Source: Anagrus nilaparvatae (lineage: Eukaryota; Arthropoda; Insecta; Hymenoptera; Mymaridae). Taken from it: DNA of 64,000 bases. The stretch covers positions 868,001-932,000 of the forward strand of contig JAKSXM010000132.1 in the NCBI GenBank assembly GCA_022575985.1. Reading direction: 5' to 3'. The notes beneath the pieces are model-generated. The model was not told the origin of the DNA, did not search any database, and saw nothing but the letters and a program-made list of their open reading frames with translations. The stretch's first letter is position 1. Every line of letters begins with the position of its first letter. The translations under genes and the position numbers were made by a program. Shown here in pieces: positions 1 through 14,900 of the stretch.

Positions 1-2019
1 CCAAATATGTAATTATTGTGCATGTTTAAAAAAAAAAATAAATCTGTCATATATTGAAAAAAAATTGTGTCGATAAAAACTGTAGTAGTAAATTTTACTC
101 GTGTACTAAGTATATAAATATTTAATATAGTGCTTTGTAATTTATCAAAAAAAACAATTTTTTAAGCTTTCTAACAAATAAATAAAAAAAAATCCATGAG
201 TACGATTGTCTTATTGTAGTAACGAATGAAAAATTGTACATTTTTTATAATAATTAAATAAAATATTACTTTTTCACTCGTTATGTATTTTTTTTGTCGG
301 TATAATAAGTTAAAAAAAAAACACATTAATATTAATTCTGTTATAAAGTTTTTAAAAGTAATCGAATTAGAAAAAAAACAAAAAAAAAATAAAAAAAAAA
401 AGTAAGAATTTTTATTATTTGTATAAATATTTATGCGATTTATGTTTAAAAAAAAGTAAAGAAAATGAACTTGTATATAAAAACTAAGGAATGAATTTGT
501 ATAAGACTTTTTGCATTTATAGTATATTATTATTATTATTATTATTATTATCTGAAAAATTGAATGTAAGTATATTTCAAATAAATTGATATTATGTTAT
601 TGTGCGAATTAAAAACAAATGTCTTTTAATGAATGTAGGTAAGCCTTTTTTTTTATTGTTTATAAATTATATAGTTTCAACGCTAAATAACTAAATAAAA
701 AAAATCTAAAAAAAAAATGCATTTAATATAAATATATTTAAAAAAAAAGACTCACTTACTCTTTTTTGTACTAGCGTCAAAAATATTGTGTTGGCTCTGA
801 AATATAAAACATGAATTATATTTTAAAATAATTAACTCGAAGTAAATTACTGAATATATTTGTTTATTATTTTATAACATTAAACAATTTATTATATAAG
901 GTAAAAATGGAATTAACTTGCACATGAAAAAAAAAATAATAAAAATTTTTATATATATTAGTTTAGAAATTAATTAATTAGCAATTTAATGACAAGCAGT
1001 TAGATTTATTTTTTTTTATCGATCTATCAATTAAAGTACGACAAAAAAATGGTTATAAATATTTTTACTTTGTATAATTTCTTTTTTTTTAATTTCTAAT
1101 TATTATACCAAATGATAATATGTGAAATATACTGCTCGATTGTAATCGAAAGAAAGAACATCTAATTAAATAATGTTATTAAATATAAAAAAATGAGACC
1201 TCTGAATAAATATTTATCATTAAAAAATATTTTTATCTTATTTATTTATCCAGTATTATTCTGTACATAGATTATTAAAATATTTTATGTATTCCATTAT
1301 TTCATTAATTTTTTGTTATTTTATGAAAAATGGTCCACAATTTATTACTGTAACAGTAGTTGATTAAAGAGACAATTTGATTGTAATTTAATTACTTTTT
1401 TTTAAATTGCTATAAATGTAATTGACATCTAATATTGATGAAACAATAATTAATTTTCTATAATATCAAAAGTTTAATTTTTTTTTTAATTTACTAACAA
1501 TCAAGTTTTTCTACAATTAAAAATATCTATTAATATTGTACAGTTTTATCTTAATTTGATTTTTGAAATACTTTTTTACAATATACAAAGTTCTATTTAT
1601 ATAGAATTGAATAAGAAAATGAAAATCCGAAATTTCATTTGTAGATATTTTAATATAATATTTGGTCAGTAGTAATCTGTAAGACACTTCTAAAGTAGAT
1701 TATTTGCAATAAATAATAAATTAATCAATTCTCTAAAATAATTAAAGATAAATCTACTTTTTTAATTTACATTAAAATTCTAATATTTTACAAAAAATTA
1801 CATTTTTATTTATATTCACCCAAAACTTGAAGGGTGCAACAAATCACAATTTTTGTCTGAATAAGACACATCGGTATTAAACAGTACAAAAATTTAATAA
1901 ATATTTAATTGACAAATCTATTGAACATCATTTTATGGCAATAAGTATAGCCTTAGGTATGTTCTGATTTGTCATAAAAATTTGAGCATAAAACCATATT
2001 TTCAAAAACTTTTTAAAAT
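1..2019. other. AT-rich intergenic region, no gene seen
   Basis: No reading frame of interest lies here on either strand. The stretch is very AT-rich with poly-A and poly-T runs and an (ATT)n microsatellite near 522-551. It lies downstream of the minus-strand esterase, so the part next to 2020 probably includes its 3' UTR. Confidence 0.6.
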
Positions 2020-5000
2020 TCATGTCTGATAATATACAACTTGCCAGATTATGGTTACAAAAATTATTTCAGCAGTCAATGATGTACTATAAAAATTTGT
2101 TATTTTTGTTGCTGAACTTGTAACGTTACAACAATTATTTGTAGCGGCATTTAATAATGTTGGATAATATTCGTTCCAAAATGCCAAAGCTTTATAGTCA
2201 ATAGAATCTGGTCCACTCATTTCTAAATTTCTTTCAATAAGTAGTACTCCAGGATCCATTTCAGTGAATGGTTCCCATTTTATTGCATTCATTGATGGAT
2301 TACCAGTTCTAGCGAATTGTGATATTAAAGCCATCATAGATTCTGACATTTTTTTATCAAGAGCATTCCATTGTGTATTTCCATTTAGTACATGAGGTAG
2401 TCCAAAAACAAATGGTAATTCAAACATATGAGGTACTCCAGCCCACTCTGGAACATCTTTCATGACACTTGGGGTGCGAGCACGATAATCAAATCTGTAG
2501 ACAAAAGCCTTGTCGTGCCTAAAGTAAAGAAGATAGAACATTTATAATTATGGAAAAAAAAATTTATTACACAAATATTATGAATACAAACTTAGAAATT
2601 TTAGACGCCAGTTCCATTAATCCAGAAGCATAATTTTTTTCAGTCTGCATATCCAAATACCTATCTCTTAATTTAGTTGGTTCTTTAGAAGGAGGGTGAG
2701 GTTTATAATAAAAAACTATGCCTTCTTGAACTAATTCTGGTCTAGTCTCACAAGTACTATTTTCTCCAGGTGAAGTTACAGCAGCCATTGCCTCATCAGC
2801 AATCATTGATACAAATTTATTCATAGACAATTTACCATCTGAAGTACTTCCCATAGCTTCAATGTAAGCAAGAGCTTGTTCATTGCTAGTGAATCCAACA
2901 ATTAATGGGACTGCATTATAATTTTCCATTTCAAGAATATCTTTTGGATGCATAGGTAAAAATGGTTCACTAGAATTGTTGGTCTCAGCATCAACGATAG
3001 GTCCCCAAGTTTCAATATCTGATGATTGTTTTACTAATGTTTCAGCTGGTACTCTTCTCAAACATATCATCATATCTGGGCTTTCTGGATTACAACCAAA
3101 TCTGTCAATTACCAAATCAATAACTGGTTTTTCTTGTATTGGTGTCCTTACAGAACTTATTGCATCCCCACTCATTGCTATAGCTTTTGCAAACTTCCCA
3201 CGACTCAATGGACTCAATAAATGTAAACCTACACTAATTGCCCCAGAACTATGTCCAAATATAATAATATTACTTGGTGCACCATCAAATTGATCAATAT
3301 TTTTTTTAACCCAATCTAAAGCAGCAATTTGATCCAGCATACCATAATTACCAGGTGATTCTGCATCTCTTGTTGTGAAGAATCCCAAGATATTTAACCG
3401 AAATGCAACAGTTACAACAATTACCTAGAAGATAAAATTATCAAACAGGCAAGTTTTTAAAAATTTTAGTTTAAGAAGATAGCTTACCCGTTGCTTAAGA
3501 ACAAATATTGAAGGATCCCAAATAGCTGGTGTTCCAGTGTTAAAATCACCAGCATGAAACCACACCATTACTGGCCAACCTTCTGGTGGACGATTGCCTT
3601 AAAAAAAAAAGATTATTTACTTTACCAGTAAAATATACATAAAATAAAAAAAATCTATAATTTCTTTTTTTTTTAAATTACTAACACAAATGCCAAAAAA
3701 TGGTAATATTTTCTTTTTATTGGAAATAAATTAGTTCTTTTTCAACTTTTTTATATTATAAATAACAATGTTTCTTATGTTTTTTTTTATTTGAGGTCAA
3801 CACAGAATTAATACTTTTTTTTTATTTAAAAAAAAAATGATAAGATCTAAAACAATCTAGAGAAAATATTATAAGAAAATAATAATAAATTACAATGTAC
3901 TAGGCTAAATAAATTTACAAAATACAGTTAACGTCAAAGAAAAAAAATTTTTTTTTTTTTTAATGAGAATTTAAATGTATAATATAAGGTAATTTTTAAA
4001 AAAAGTTATAAAGCTTTTAGGTAAATAAAGTAAGTAGTGTTTTGCCAGTCCCTTTTTTATACCTTGACCCTATTTTTTAAAGACTTTTTTTATTGCTTGT
4101 AGTATACTTCTAAAATAAATAAGATTTAAATTTTTTAATAGCTTTTTTATTAAAAAGAAAATTTATTAGGCAAAGCATGTGAAAGTGACCCTATTTTCTA
4201 GCTTGACCTTTTTATTGTATGGTCTGGTCCAAATTTTAGGGAGAAGTTTACATTTCAAGAGTATATATGGTAAATTGATTGGTTATATTCGATGAGTTTG
4301 AAATGACCGTCACTTTCGGGCGGATTTTGAATTTCGGAGACCAAGTTTGAAAAAAACTGAAATTATGGATAAACTTACTATACATAATTTGCATTTACTT
4401 GGCAATTTTAATCTTTACTAATTTTTTTTTTAAATCAATTTATCCTGGTTACTTTTTACTTTAGTTAATTGACATGGTTAATTGACATAAAAAAGGAATG
4501 CTTCAAATTGCAGTTTTCAATCAAGAACTTCGCTACGAATGGATTATATGCAATTTGGTCTATCCTTTATTTTTCTGGTCATAGTATACGCTATCAGTCG
4601 AATTTCGAATAAATGAAAAGTTTCAGAAGAATTTTTTTAAAAGCTTAGCAAACATTTTTTTATCAAATTCTCTAAGGCTTTATCGGGAAACTACTTAGAG
4701 AAATGGTGTTTGGAGGAATTTCTTCCGCACTTCATAAGTTTATTTATACAATTTGCAGGATTTAAAAAAAACCTGTTTCGAGTAATATAGTTGACTAAAA
4801 AAATGAACCGATAATTTGGATTTTTGGTGACCTAAAAATCTGGAAATTTTAGGACCATTTTATTTTCGATGTGTGAACAACTTTCTAAAATATATAGTTC
4901 AGATCAAAGGATCAACTTAGACTGACTTTACACTGACTGGGTAAAAAAAGGCAATGTAGCTGGTAAAAAATATTTAAAAAATAACTTCAAAAAGTGCTAC

Positions 5001-8000
5001 TGTAGCTGGAATAAATAGCGCCAGTACACAGTTTTCTCCCAGCTACTCTATTGAATAGATATAATACTACGTGGGCGTGGGTTACCCACCAAAATTTTAC
5101 CCACCATTGTAGTAAGTCTTAAAAATTAGGTAAAATTTCACACGTTTTACTTGCAATTTAATGCTTTTTAAAACCTAAGAATAAATTAAAGTTATAAATA
5201 CGTATGCATTATTGATTATTGAAAAATAATGTGTAATTTAAAAAAAATAAATAAATAATTAAACAAGTAACAATATTTTTTACACGACATTTTTTTTTAC
5301 TTGTAAAAGAGTTACAGGTAAATATTACATACGCGGAAGTAAACCATTTCAAAACATGTTGGTATAATAATAATCCGATTGGTTCATTTAAATATGGTTA
5401 AATATTTACAGTGAAAATTATATTAATTTTCTATATATTTTAAATGGTTTGGTCTAATCTGACGTTCATTTAAATTTATTTGATGTAATTTTCAGAATTT
5501 TTAAAATTAGATTTATGAATATAAAAGATTTAAGTACTAAAAGGAATCTAGAATATATTAAAACGAGCTTAATTATTCAAAAAATGATAAAAAATTAACT
5601 TGGCAGATTGTTCAACCACAAAAGACAATCTCATAATTCCTTTAATCCAACAAGAATTAATCACTTTAACAATTTTGGTTGTATTTAATTATATTCTGTT
5701 TTTTATATGTTGGATAAAAATGGTAATTTACTGCTATAAATCACGAGATTTTATTATATTTATTAAGAAAATTTTGATTAATTAAAAATATCTGGTTATG
5801 TTTTAGTACTTCAAGGTCCGATTTTGCAGTTTTTTGTCATAAGCATGCAGAAACAGTTAAAAAATACTGCATTCACTAACATTTGTAGACTCGATTCAAA
5901 AAATTTTTGTTCGCGTGGGAATAAACATTTTGCATAAAAACATACGCATCAAAGCATAGAAATAATAATAATAATAAAAATAATAAACTATCTAAATATA
6001 GGAATGAAAATCTTTTTAAATTTATTAAAACCACGAGGCTAAAATAATTTTGCCATACCCATATTTGTTAATAAATTAAAAATTTGATTTATTTATTGTT
6101 AAATAATTATCAAAAAGTTATCATTGAATCAAAATTAAATAAACATAATTTAGGTCATACGTCAGTTAAAATTCTCTTTTCTTATTTATACTGTATTTAT
6201 GAAATTATAAGTAGATAAAGTATGGGTACGGTCAGACATTAATATTACAAGTAGTATAGTATACAGTCAAAGAGCGGTCGATCCGGCGCGCTTTTAAAAG
6301 AGTTCTATTTGGAAATTGATTTTTAAACGAATTGATTTGAGGTTTGCTTACTGCTTAGAATAATTTTAGTACATTTTTTAGAATTTCATTCACTAACGAT
6401 GTATTTTGTTGTGGAATTGCTCGGAAAATCATGCAGAGCTTTTTGAAAGAGCATCGAGTCTACCAGCCCTTAACTAAACTTAAACGAAAAATTCAAAACA
6501 TATATGACTGGAAATTATGTAAAAACTAACAAAATAATAAAAATAAATTTTCTATTATTTAAAATTTAGCAATAATTCCGTCTGACCTAATACTAATACT
6601 AATCACGCAAAGGGAGTGTAAACTTTTACAATAATAATAACAATAATAGTAAAATCAAAGATATTTAACTGTTATATTTTATGCATATAGTATAATAAGT
6701 TCACGTGTATAATAAATTTAATAGTCAACATATAATAAACTGACCATATCATAATTATGCAATTATAATATTTTACCTGAACGTATACAAATAAATATAT
6801 TTCTTTGTAATTTTTTAAGGGTGGAATGGGGCTAGTTGAGGATTTTTGTGACGATTTTTTTTTTTTAATTATTGAATATTTTTACAAAATAAATTTTATT
6901 TATTTCATCTTGGAGATTTTTCACTCCAGGACAGATTTGTTCGAATATTTGGAATATTTAAAAAAAAATCTGGTTGTCACTGCCTGAATTCCGATATGGT
7001 AGCAGGATTTTTTTCTCGCTTAACCGGTTGAAAATGGCATAAAATCTGAAGAAAAGTTTTAAAAAATTCTTTTTTATTATTAGTTTTTGCCACGCGCCAT
7101 GATACCATCAAACTTAAAAAAATAAATTTTTGAAGGATAAATATAAATTTTTTTTACAAAAAAAATTTTTTCTATACATTTTAGGTAATTTATAATTGAT
7201 TTTTTAAATGGGAAAAAATTCCGTATATAAATTGCCAAAAAATCCGAATATGAAATCAGATTTAAATGGAATTACGTAAATTAGCGGGAATTTGAAAAAT
7301 TCAAAAATTGTATTTTAAAAATGATTATTTTTTGATCTAACCTAATCTAGAGCTTTCAGATTAGGTTATACCTCGAAAATTTCGTTTTGAGTGGAAATGG
7401 GTCGTAAAAAAATAAATTTATGGATGAAAATCAAGGATGGCATTGTAAATGGTAATTTTTTTGTGCATGCGCAGTACAAATTAGCTTTTAATATCCGAAA
7501 TAAAATTCTGGGGAAATCTATTAAAAACCTTAAAAGAAACCTTTTTCAATGTAAAATGAGAGAAATTTTTGGAAATTTACCGCAAGGAAAAATATTCCGC
7601 TTGTGGCTAGCGGAATTTTTTGTCATATTCAAACGGTTGCAAAAGACTTGAAATGTAAAGAAAATTAAAAAAAAATTTTGGTTCCTCATATAGAAAAACT
7701 AACTAACTAACTAACTAAATTTTTCCAGTTTGAAGGGGGGGGGGATTAAATGAGACTTAGAATAACTTCAATTTAGAGAGTTTGAAAAATCTGTGCTTAG
7801 TGACTTAAAATAATACAGGCTTATGGACTTAAAATTATATCGATTTAGGGATTTAGAATAATTCAGGTTTAGGGACTTGGAATAATTTTGATTTAGGGAC
7901 CTAGAATAATACGCGTTTTGGGAATCAGAATAGTTTGGGTTTGAATCTTAACATCTAGTAAGGTGATAATTACAAATTATAAAATTAGAAAATTGAATTG

Positions 8001-8872
8001 TAACGTTGCGTAACATTTGCATTATACTTAGCCCTCAGCTGGAACTAAACATTTTCCATGTATTTTAGATTATGTTTATACAAACCGGTTATAAGTTTTT
8101 TGTATATAAGCACATTTAGAGACCCTAGGTAGCTAAAAATCCGGTGTTAAAAAATTGTATATGTTTGAAAGCAGTGATATTTCACAACCTTAAGAGCTGA
8201 TTTTTTTTGTTAAAAAATTTTTTCATCTAAAAATCTGAATCTATTTTTTTTTTAATTTAGATATAATACCTCATTTTTTTCTATGAAATACCTACTAATT
8301 TCTAGAATGATATTTCAGATCTGATAATTAATTTTTTGAAAATTTTTAACCTTAAAAAATAAAAAAAACCTTATTATTATTTTTGACGTAATACCTAATT
8401 ATTTTCCACGGGAGTCCTAGTTTTAGGAAAATAATTATTACTGAAATTCTCGGATCTGTTTTCTAATTTTTTGAAGATTTTTGACTCAAAATTGTTTACA
8501 TAAAAAAATTAAAAAAATACCATTATTTTTTTTTCTATGAGGTAGTACCTAATTTTCGAACATGAAAATACTATTAAAAACATCATTTTTACTCGATTTC
8601 CCGGATCTGGTACCTAATTTTTTAAAAATTTTGAGGAAAATTAAAAAAAAAAAAAATACAGAATTAGTTTCTTTGTTTTTGGACGTAGTATCTAATTTTT
8701 TTACACCTCAATTTCGCAAATAAATTTTTTTTGTCCAAAAATAAAAGAATACCGTTTTTGGTTCCTCATAGAGGAACCATTGTGTTAGGTCAAATTTTGT
8801 TTTCTGATTTTTTGGCATATAAGCACGTTTTGGGACCCCAGGAAGCTAAAAAATCGGTTTTTAAAAAAAGTC

Positions 8873-8908
<36 letters not shown>

Positions 8909-11900
8909 TATGTAATCGCTGATATTTCACAAACATTATGGAATTAAGACCTAATTTTTTTTTCAAAAATTTTTTCACCAAAAAAGCTCGAGGTACTTTT
9001 TTTTTTTTTTAATTTGGATGTAATACCTCATTTATTTCCATGAAAGTACTTATACTTGAAAGTATGGTTTTCACATGATATCTCGAATCGGATACTTAAT
9101 TTTCTGAAAATTTTTTTCCTAAAATTTTTTTCACAAAAAAATACAAAAAATACCAATTTTTTTTTTCTTTTTGGACGTAGTACCTAATTTATTTCCATGG
9201 AAGTACTAGTTTTAGAAATATCGTTTATTGTAATTTTTTGGACCTAATACTTAATTTTTTTAAAATTTTTTTCTCAAAATTTTTGTCACCAAAAAATACA
9301 AAAAACGCCAAAATTTTTTTTATTTTAGGACGTAATACTTAATTTTTTCCTATGAAAGTACAAATATCTAGAATTATCGTTTGTGAAGGATTTCTCCATC
9401 TGATACATAATTTTTCGAATTTTTTTTTTTTTTAATTTTTTACATAAAATAATTAAAAAAATACCATAATTTTTTTTCTTTTTGGACGTAGTACCTCATT
9501 TTTTTCCATGAAAGTACTGATATCTAGAAGTATCGTTTTTACTCGATATCTCGAATCTTATAATTTATTTATTGAAAATTTTTTTCTCAAAATTTTTTTC
9601 ACCAAAAAATACAAAAAATACCAATTTTTTTTTCTTTATGGACGCAGTACTTAATTTATTTCTGTGGAAGTACTAGTTTTAGAGATATCATTCATAGTAA
9701 TTTTTTTGACCTGATTCTTAATTTTTTTTAAATTTTTTTTTCAAAATTTTTGTCGTCAAAAAATACAAAAAACGCAAAATTTTTTTTTATTTTAGGACGT
9801 AATACTTAATTTTTTCCTATGAAGGTACGAATATCTAGAATTATCGTTTGTAAAGGATTTCTCCATCTGATACGTAATTTTTCTAAATTTTTTACATAAA
9901 ATAATTAAAAAAATACCATAATTTTGCAATATTTTTTTGTGTATGTAATATTTCATTTAATTCCATGAAAGTACTATCTTGAATAATTATTATCCAATGA
10001 ATTACGTTAGATTTTATTTTGAAAAAAATAGATTTAGTTGAATTCAATACATAAATTTTCTTTGAACTTTTAAAAGTTAATAGAAATGAGTGTATGATTG
10101 CATGGTTGTAATCGGTGATATCTGTGGCATATTGAAGTATTTAGCTCATTGTTTGAGGAACCTTAGTGCCAACTAGTTGGCAGGGTATTTTTTCTTTTTG
10201 GATGTAATACCTTTTTTGTATACTCAGGAAATCTTATTTTTGAATATTAATACATAAAATGGTAATAGTTATTTTTTCAATAAGGGATAAAATATTGGTA
10301 TCGAATTTGCATACAACTGCACGAGCAAGTGCAGACGCTAAACATAATTTTGCATATAATGGGAAAAATAACCGTCTCCCTAGAGTAGAAAATAGGCTTT
10401 TTTTTGTTCTAGATACGTAATAGCTATTTGTTAAACAAGGGATGAAAAGTAGATTTATGCTTTCGAAAGTAAAAAATCTACTTTTTATCCCATGATCTAA
10501 CATACAGTTTTTCATTAAAAGCGTAAGAAAGAACGCTTGCCGTGCAGAAAAACGATTCTTTCTAACGCGTGTAATGAAAAAATTTTTTTCTTATTATTTT
10601 TTGTCACAATAATTTTTTTTAGAAAGAGTACTTTATTAATTGATCCAATTTTTAATTACAAATTTTAATTTTATAAAGATTTTTTTAAATTATTAATTTT
10701 ATTTTTTATTAACTTAAATATGTTTATATTTATATACATTAAATATAAACATAAATGTAAATATAAATATAAATAAATAAACTATTAACATAAAGGCAAA
10801 GCGCTCCCTCCAATTCTGTTTTTCAAAACTTAGTTTTTCATTACTTTAGGGTTTTGAAACTCGGAGTCTAGATGCAAACCCGGAATAACCCTACTTCCGA
10901 GTTTTAAAACATAGAAATAGTCTGATTAAGGTTTTCAATTCTCTTTACGCTGAGAACTAAGTTTCAAAACTCGGAATAACGCTAAAACAGGGTTTTGTTT
11001 TTAAAATTTCCGAGTTTACGGCTCTGTGTGTGCAATGACTAATTTTTTTTATGGGAGTTATAAAATGACGATATCAAGGAAAATATCAGTTTTCGTTATT
11101 TTTGTCTAATTATACCTCGTTTGATGAAATAAATCAATAAGATTATTTCGTTATTACTTGAGAAAATGTAATATCAATAATTTTAGAGTAAATTTTTTTT
11201 TTTTTTTTTTTTAATTTTATTTTTTCGCATCGTTTGTTCTACTGCTGCGCGCATATCCTGAAAGCAACAAATTGTTTTCAATTTTCTTTGTAGAATTGGT
11301 TTGAACTCCTTTTTCATAATCATTTTTTGTTTGCTAATAGGTCTATAAAATTTTCCGATGAACATTTATTTTGTTTTTTGGGTCGCTGAAAACGAACATG
11401 TAAATCTGTTTTTACCGAAATCGGTTTAGTTGCCCACAATAGGAATTTTCAGCTTATGTTTTTCTGGTTTCTTAACATTTTTATTTGTTACATATGTTTT
11501 TTAGATCCCTGAAAATGAATATGGTATCAGTTTTTATTTAAATGTTTTAGTTGCTAACCATGAAAAAAACCAATAAAAAAAAATTTCCTAAAGTTGCGTA
11601 TTGTGGGCAACTAGCAGATTTTAGGCATAATCAGATATCATATTTATATTTAGCGATCCAAAAAACAGATAAAAATGTAGAAACCAGCAATAAATAACCT
11701 CAAAATTCCTATTGTGGGCAGCTGGACCGTTTTTGGTTAAAACGAATTTCATATTCGTTTTCAGCGACCAAAAAAACATATATATTCATTGGAAAATTTT
11801 ATGGACCTGTCGCTAAAAAAGGTGCTTACGATAAGGGGGTTCAGGCTACTGTTCAGGCCTACACTATTGTGTTTTAGGTCATTTGTAATCGGTTGAGCAA

Positions 11901-14900
11901 GAAAAAAAATTCCGCTATATAGTCACAAGCAGATTTTTTTTCAGTGTAAGAAAATTTTGTCCTAATTTAAGAAAAACAGTCAAATACATGGCTATCAAAA
12001 ATCTAAAATTTGTTTTTTTGAATCTTGAGAGTTAAAATTTGGTCAAAAATCTTATTATAATTGCAATTCCAAAAAAAAATATTATATGTCCAATTTTCAC
12101 CATCCTTAAATTTAAATTAGGCCCAGTCATCACAGAATCTCATTTATCTTCCACAAAAAAAAATTAAATAAAAATCAACCCAAAACACCCCATTTTCTCC
12201 TTAAAAAAACAATAAAAAAAATAAAACAAGAAAGCAAATTACCTTTTTCTGTAAAATCACAAGAAAAATTATAAATATTAGCAAAAGTTAAAGCGTAGAG
12301 TAAAATTTTTTTTGCAACAATTCAAAGAATTATAGTGTCACCTTCCTGTAAAAAAGAAAAATAAAAAAAAAAAATAATGTACTAAGTCATTTCCGTGATT
12401 ATATTCTATAATAATTCAAAACTTAAGATCTTTTTAACAAATCGCGTGATTCACAATATTGTGCATACACTAAAAAAGAAAAAACCTTAAGAGAGAAAAA
12501 AAAATACAACATTTAAGGGTGGAGTGAAAAAAGAAACTCTATGCGATCGGTATTATATATTTTTTAGAATCGCGTGCTAACGATCGATAATATTATTTTT
12601 TTTTCCTTAAGAAAATAAAGGGCGAAAAAAATACATTTTTTCTTTGTTTAATATAAATTTTTGTAAAACTGTTTATGTTTATTACACATAAATAAAGGAT
12701 AGTTAAACTTTCCTAAAAGTCAAAATAATTTTAATTAGTTTTTATGTATGCAAAAGGTTATTAAACTTTCGAATAAATTCAATGAGATAGGAAATGACTA
12801 TTTAATGATTATTTGTAACGATACAAAATTTATTACCTAAGCTCTGAAAATTTTTGATAAGAATTTATTTTAATTATTTTTTGTAATTATCTGATTAAAT
12901 TGACCTTTAATATACGTAATTAATTTAAATATATTTAAATGACACATAAATAAAAAAAAAATTTTTTTTTTCTTAGATATTCGCTCAAATCACGAAAGGT
13001 CAGTTTTATGTATTGTATAAAAATGATTATTAAAAAAAATATTTTAAAACGTAATTTATATTTAATTAAGCAATAAAAAAAAACTTTAAGGTACTCGTGC
13101 CAGTACTTGGACGATCGTTCAGGATTTGTTTTTTTTTTCGTATTTTTTTGTTAATTTTAAATTAAAAAAATTGATAAATATTGAAGCTAATGGATTGCTG
13201 CATAATTAGAAAAAATATTTAAGCGATTATCCTAAGAATAGAAATTTTTAGGTCGTCCAGGTATTGGAGTATTTTCTTATACATGGTTTTTTCAATTAAA
13301 ATTCGGTTGTTCATGTACTCGTGCAAAAAACATGTCGTGAAAATCAATTAATTTAATAAAATAAAATGCTGATTGTGACAAAATTTTTGTAAGTTAAAAG
13401 TAAACATTAAAAACAATGCTTTTACCGTTAATAAAAATATAATAAACGAAAATCCTTAACCGTTCATGTACTTGTACGAGTACCTTAATTTATTGATAAA
13501 AAATTGTGTAATTGTTTTTTTTACAGTCAAGGTCAAATAATTTTTGTGTGTCTTTTATAAAAAATTTTTTTTTTATTGAAATATAAATAGCGAACTTGGC
13601 CTCTCTGTGTATTAAAAAAAAAGGTAGTAAGTATATCGTGTTCTAAATATTCAAAGATTTCATATCATACCGCATAAAAAAAGTCAAGGTAATAAATTTA
13701 CATATTTAAAAAAAAAGTATGACTTACCATCAGGTACAAAAATGTTAAGATAAAGGCAATCTTCACTCAGACCAGGATCTGGTAAATCATTGGTTAGTAA
13801 TCTAAGATATAATTTTTCGTGTAATTTTTTTCTGTCGGTTATTTGTTGACACGATGGTTGAAACATTGTTCCATTTCTTACACCGTTCCATGTTGGTAAG
13901 GGATTGGTTATTGGTGCTGTAAATCTTAATTGACCTATTGGTGCTTGAGCGTATGGAAGACCCAAATATGCGAAGATTTTTTGTGTTCGAGTTACTTGTA
14001 CCTTTAAAATTAAAATTTTTTTGCTTTAAGAGATTAAGAAAGCGAATATCCGTTTGAAGTAATTAAGTGTGCCATGACAATATAAAAATTTTCTGTTTCG
14101 TAGACAGGTAATTAGTTGTAAGTGATTGGCACTTTAAAATTTGTATTATAAAGAACAATTATATCGGTTTAAAATAAATTTTTGTAGTCTGAGCCAAGTA
14201 ATAAAAATTACAAACTAATAAAAGAAAATGTGCTAAAATTTTATCTTGATCCGATCCTTTTCTTGAAATACGACACTATCTCAAACAATTGATCAGATCG
14301 TTAAATTTTAACTGTGAAAAGCTCGTAAACTAATTTTTCGAAATTGGATAGAATTTTTTTTTCTATGGCATACATTTGATGAAATGTAAAACAAAAGTTA
14401 CGATATGTCTTTTTTCGATTTTTAACGAATTTCATTCTCTACTAAAATTAAAGGGTAATACTTATACTCGAAAACGTAAATACAAGAAACAGTAAAATGT
14501 GTATGAATATTTTTTTTCTGTATCTCTAAAATTCAGAAAATTTATGCAATAAAATAAAAAAGATTTCCTGAATTTATGCACAAAAATTTTTGAATGGATT
14601 TTGTAAAGAAAATTTAAAACTCTGTTTTATAAAAAATTTTTTAAATGCCATATTTCAGCTGGGCAACAGAACCATGAAAAACTCAAATCTCTATAGTATT
14701 TTAGCAGAGTGGCAACAAGCGACAATTTTTTGCAAGACATTGCGTTTCAAGCTAATATGCAAAATATTTATTACGTACTATTTTTCAAATATCCGATTGC
14801 AATTAACTACAAACTTTATCCAAAATGTCTAACGGTCAGTTTTTGATCGATTGAAAATTTTTTTTAATAATATGTTTAATTTGATTTCGAAAATAATCCT

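Noticed and set aside
2976..3293. 105-aa plus-strand frame
   Set aside because: Antisense to exon 4 of the esterase.
8731..8981. Two overlapping frames with Cys-Val or Thr-His repeats
   Set aside because: They read through a (GT)n microsatellite inside an interspersed repeat.
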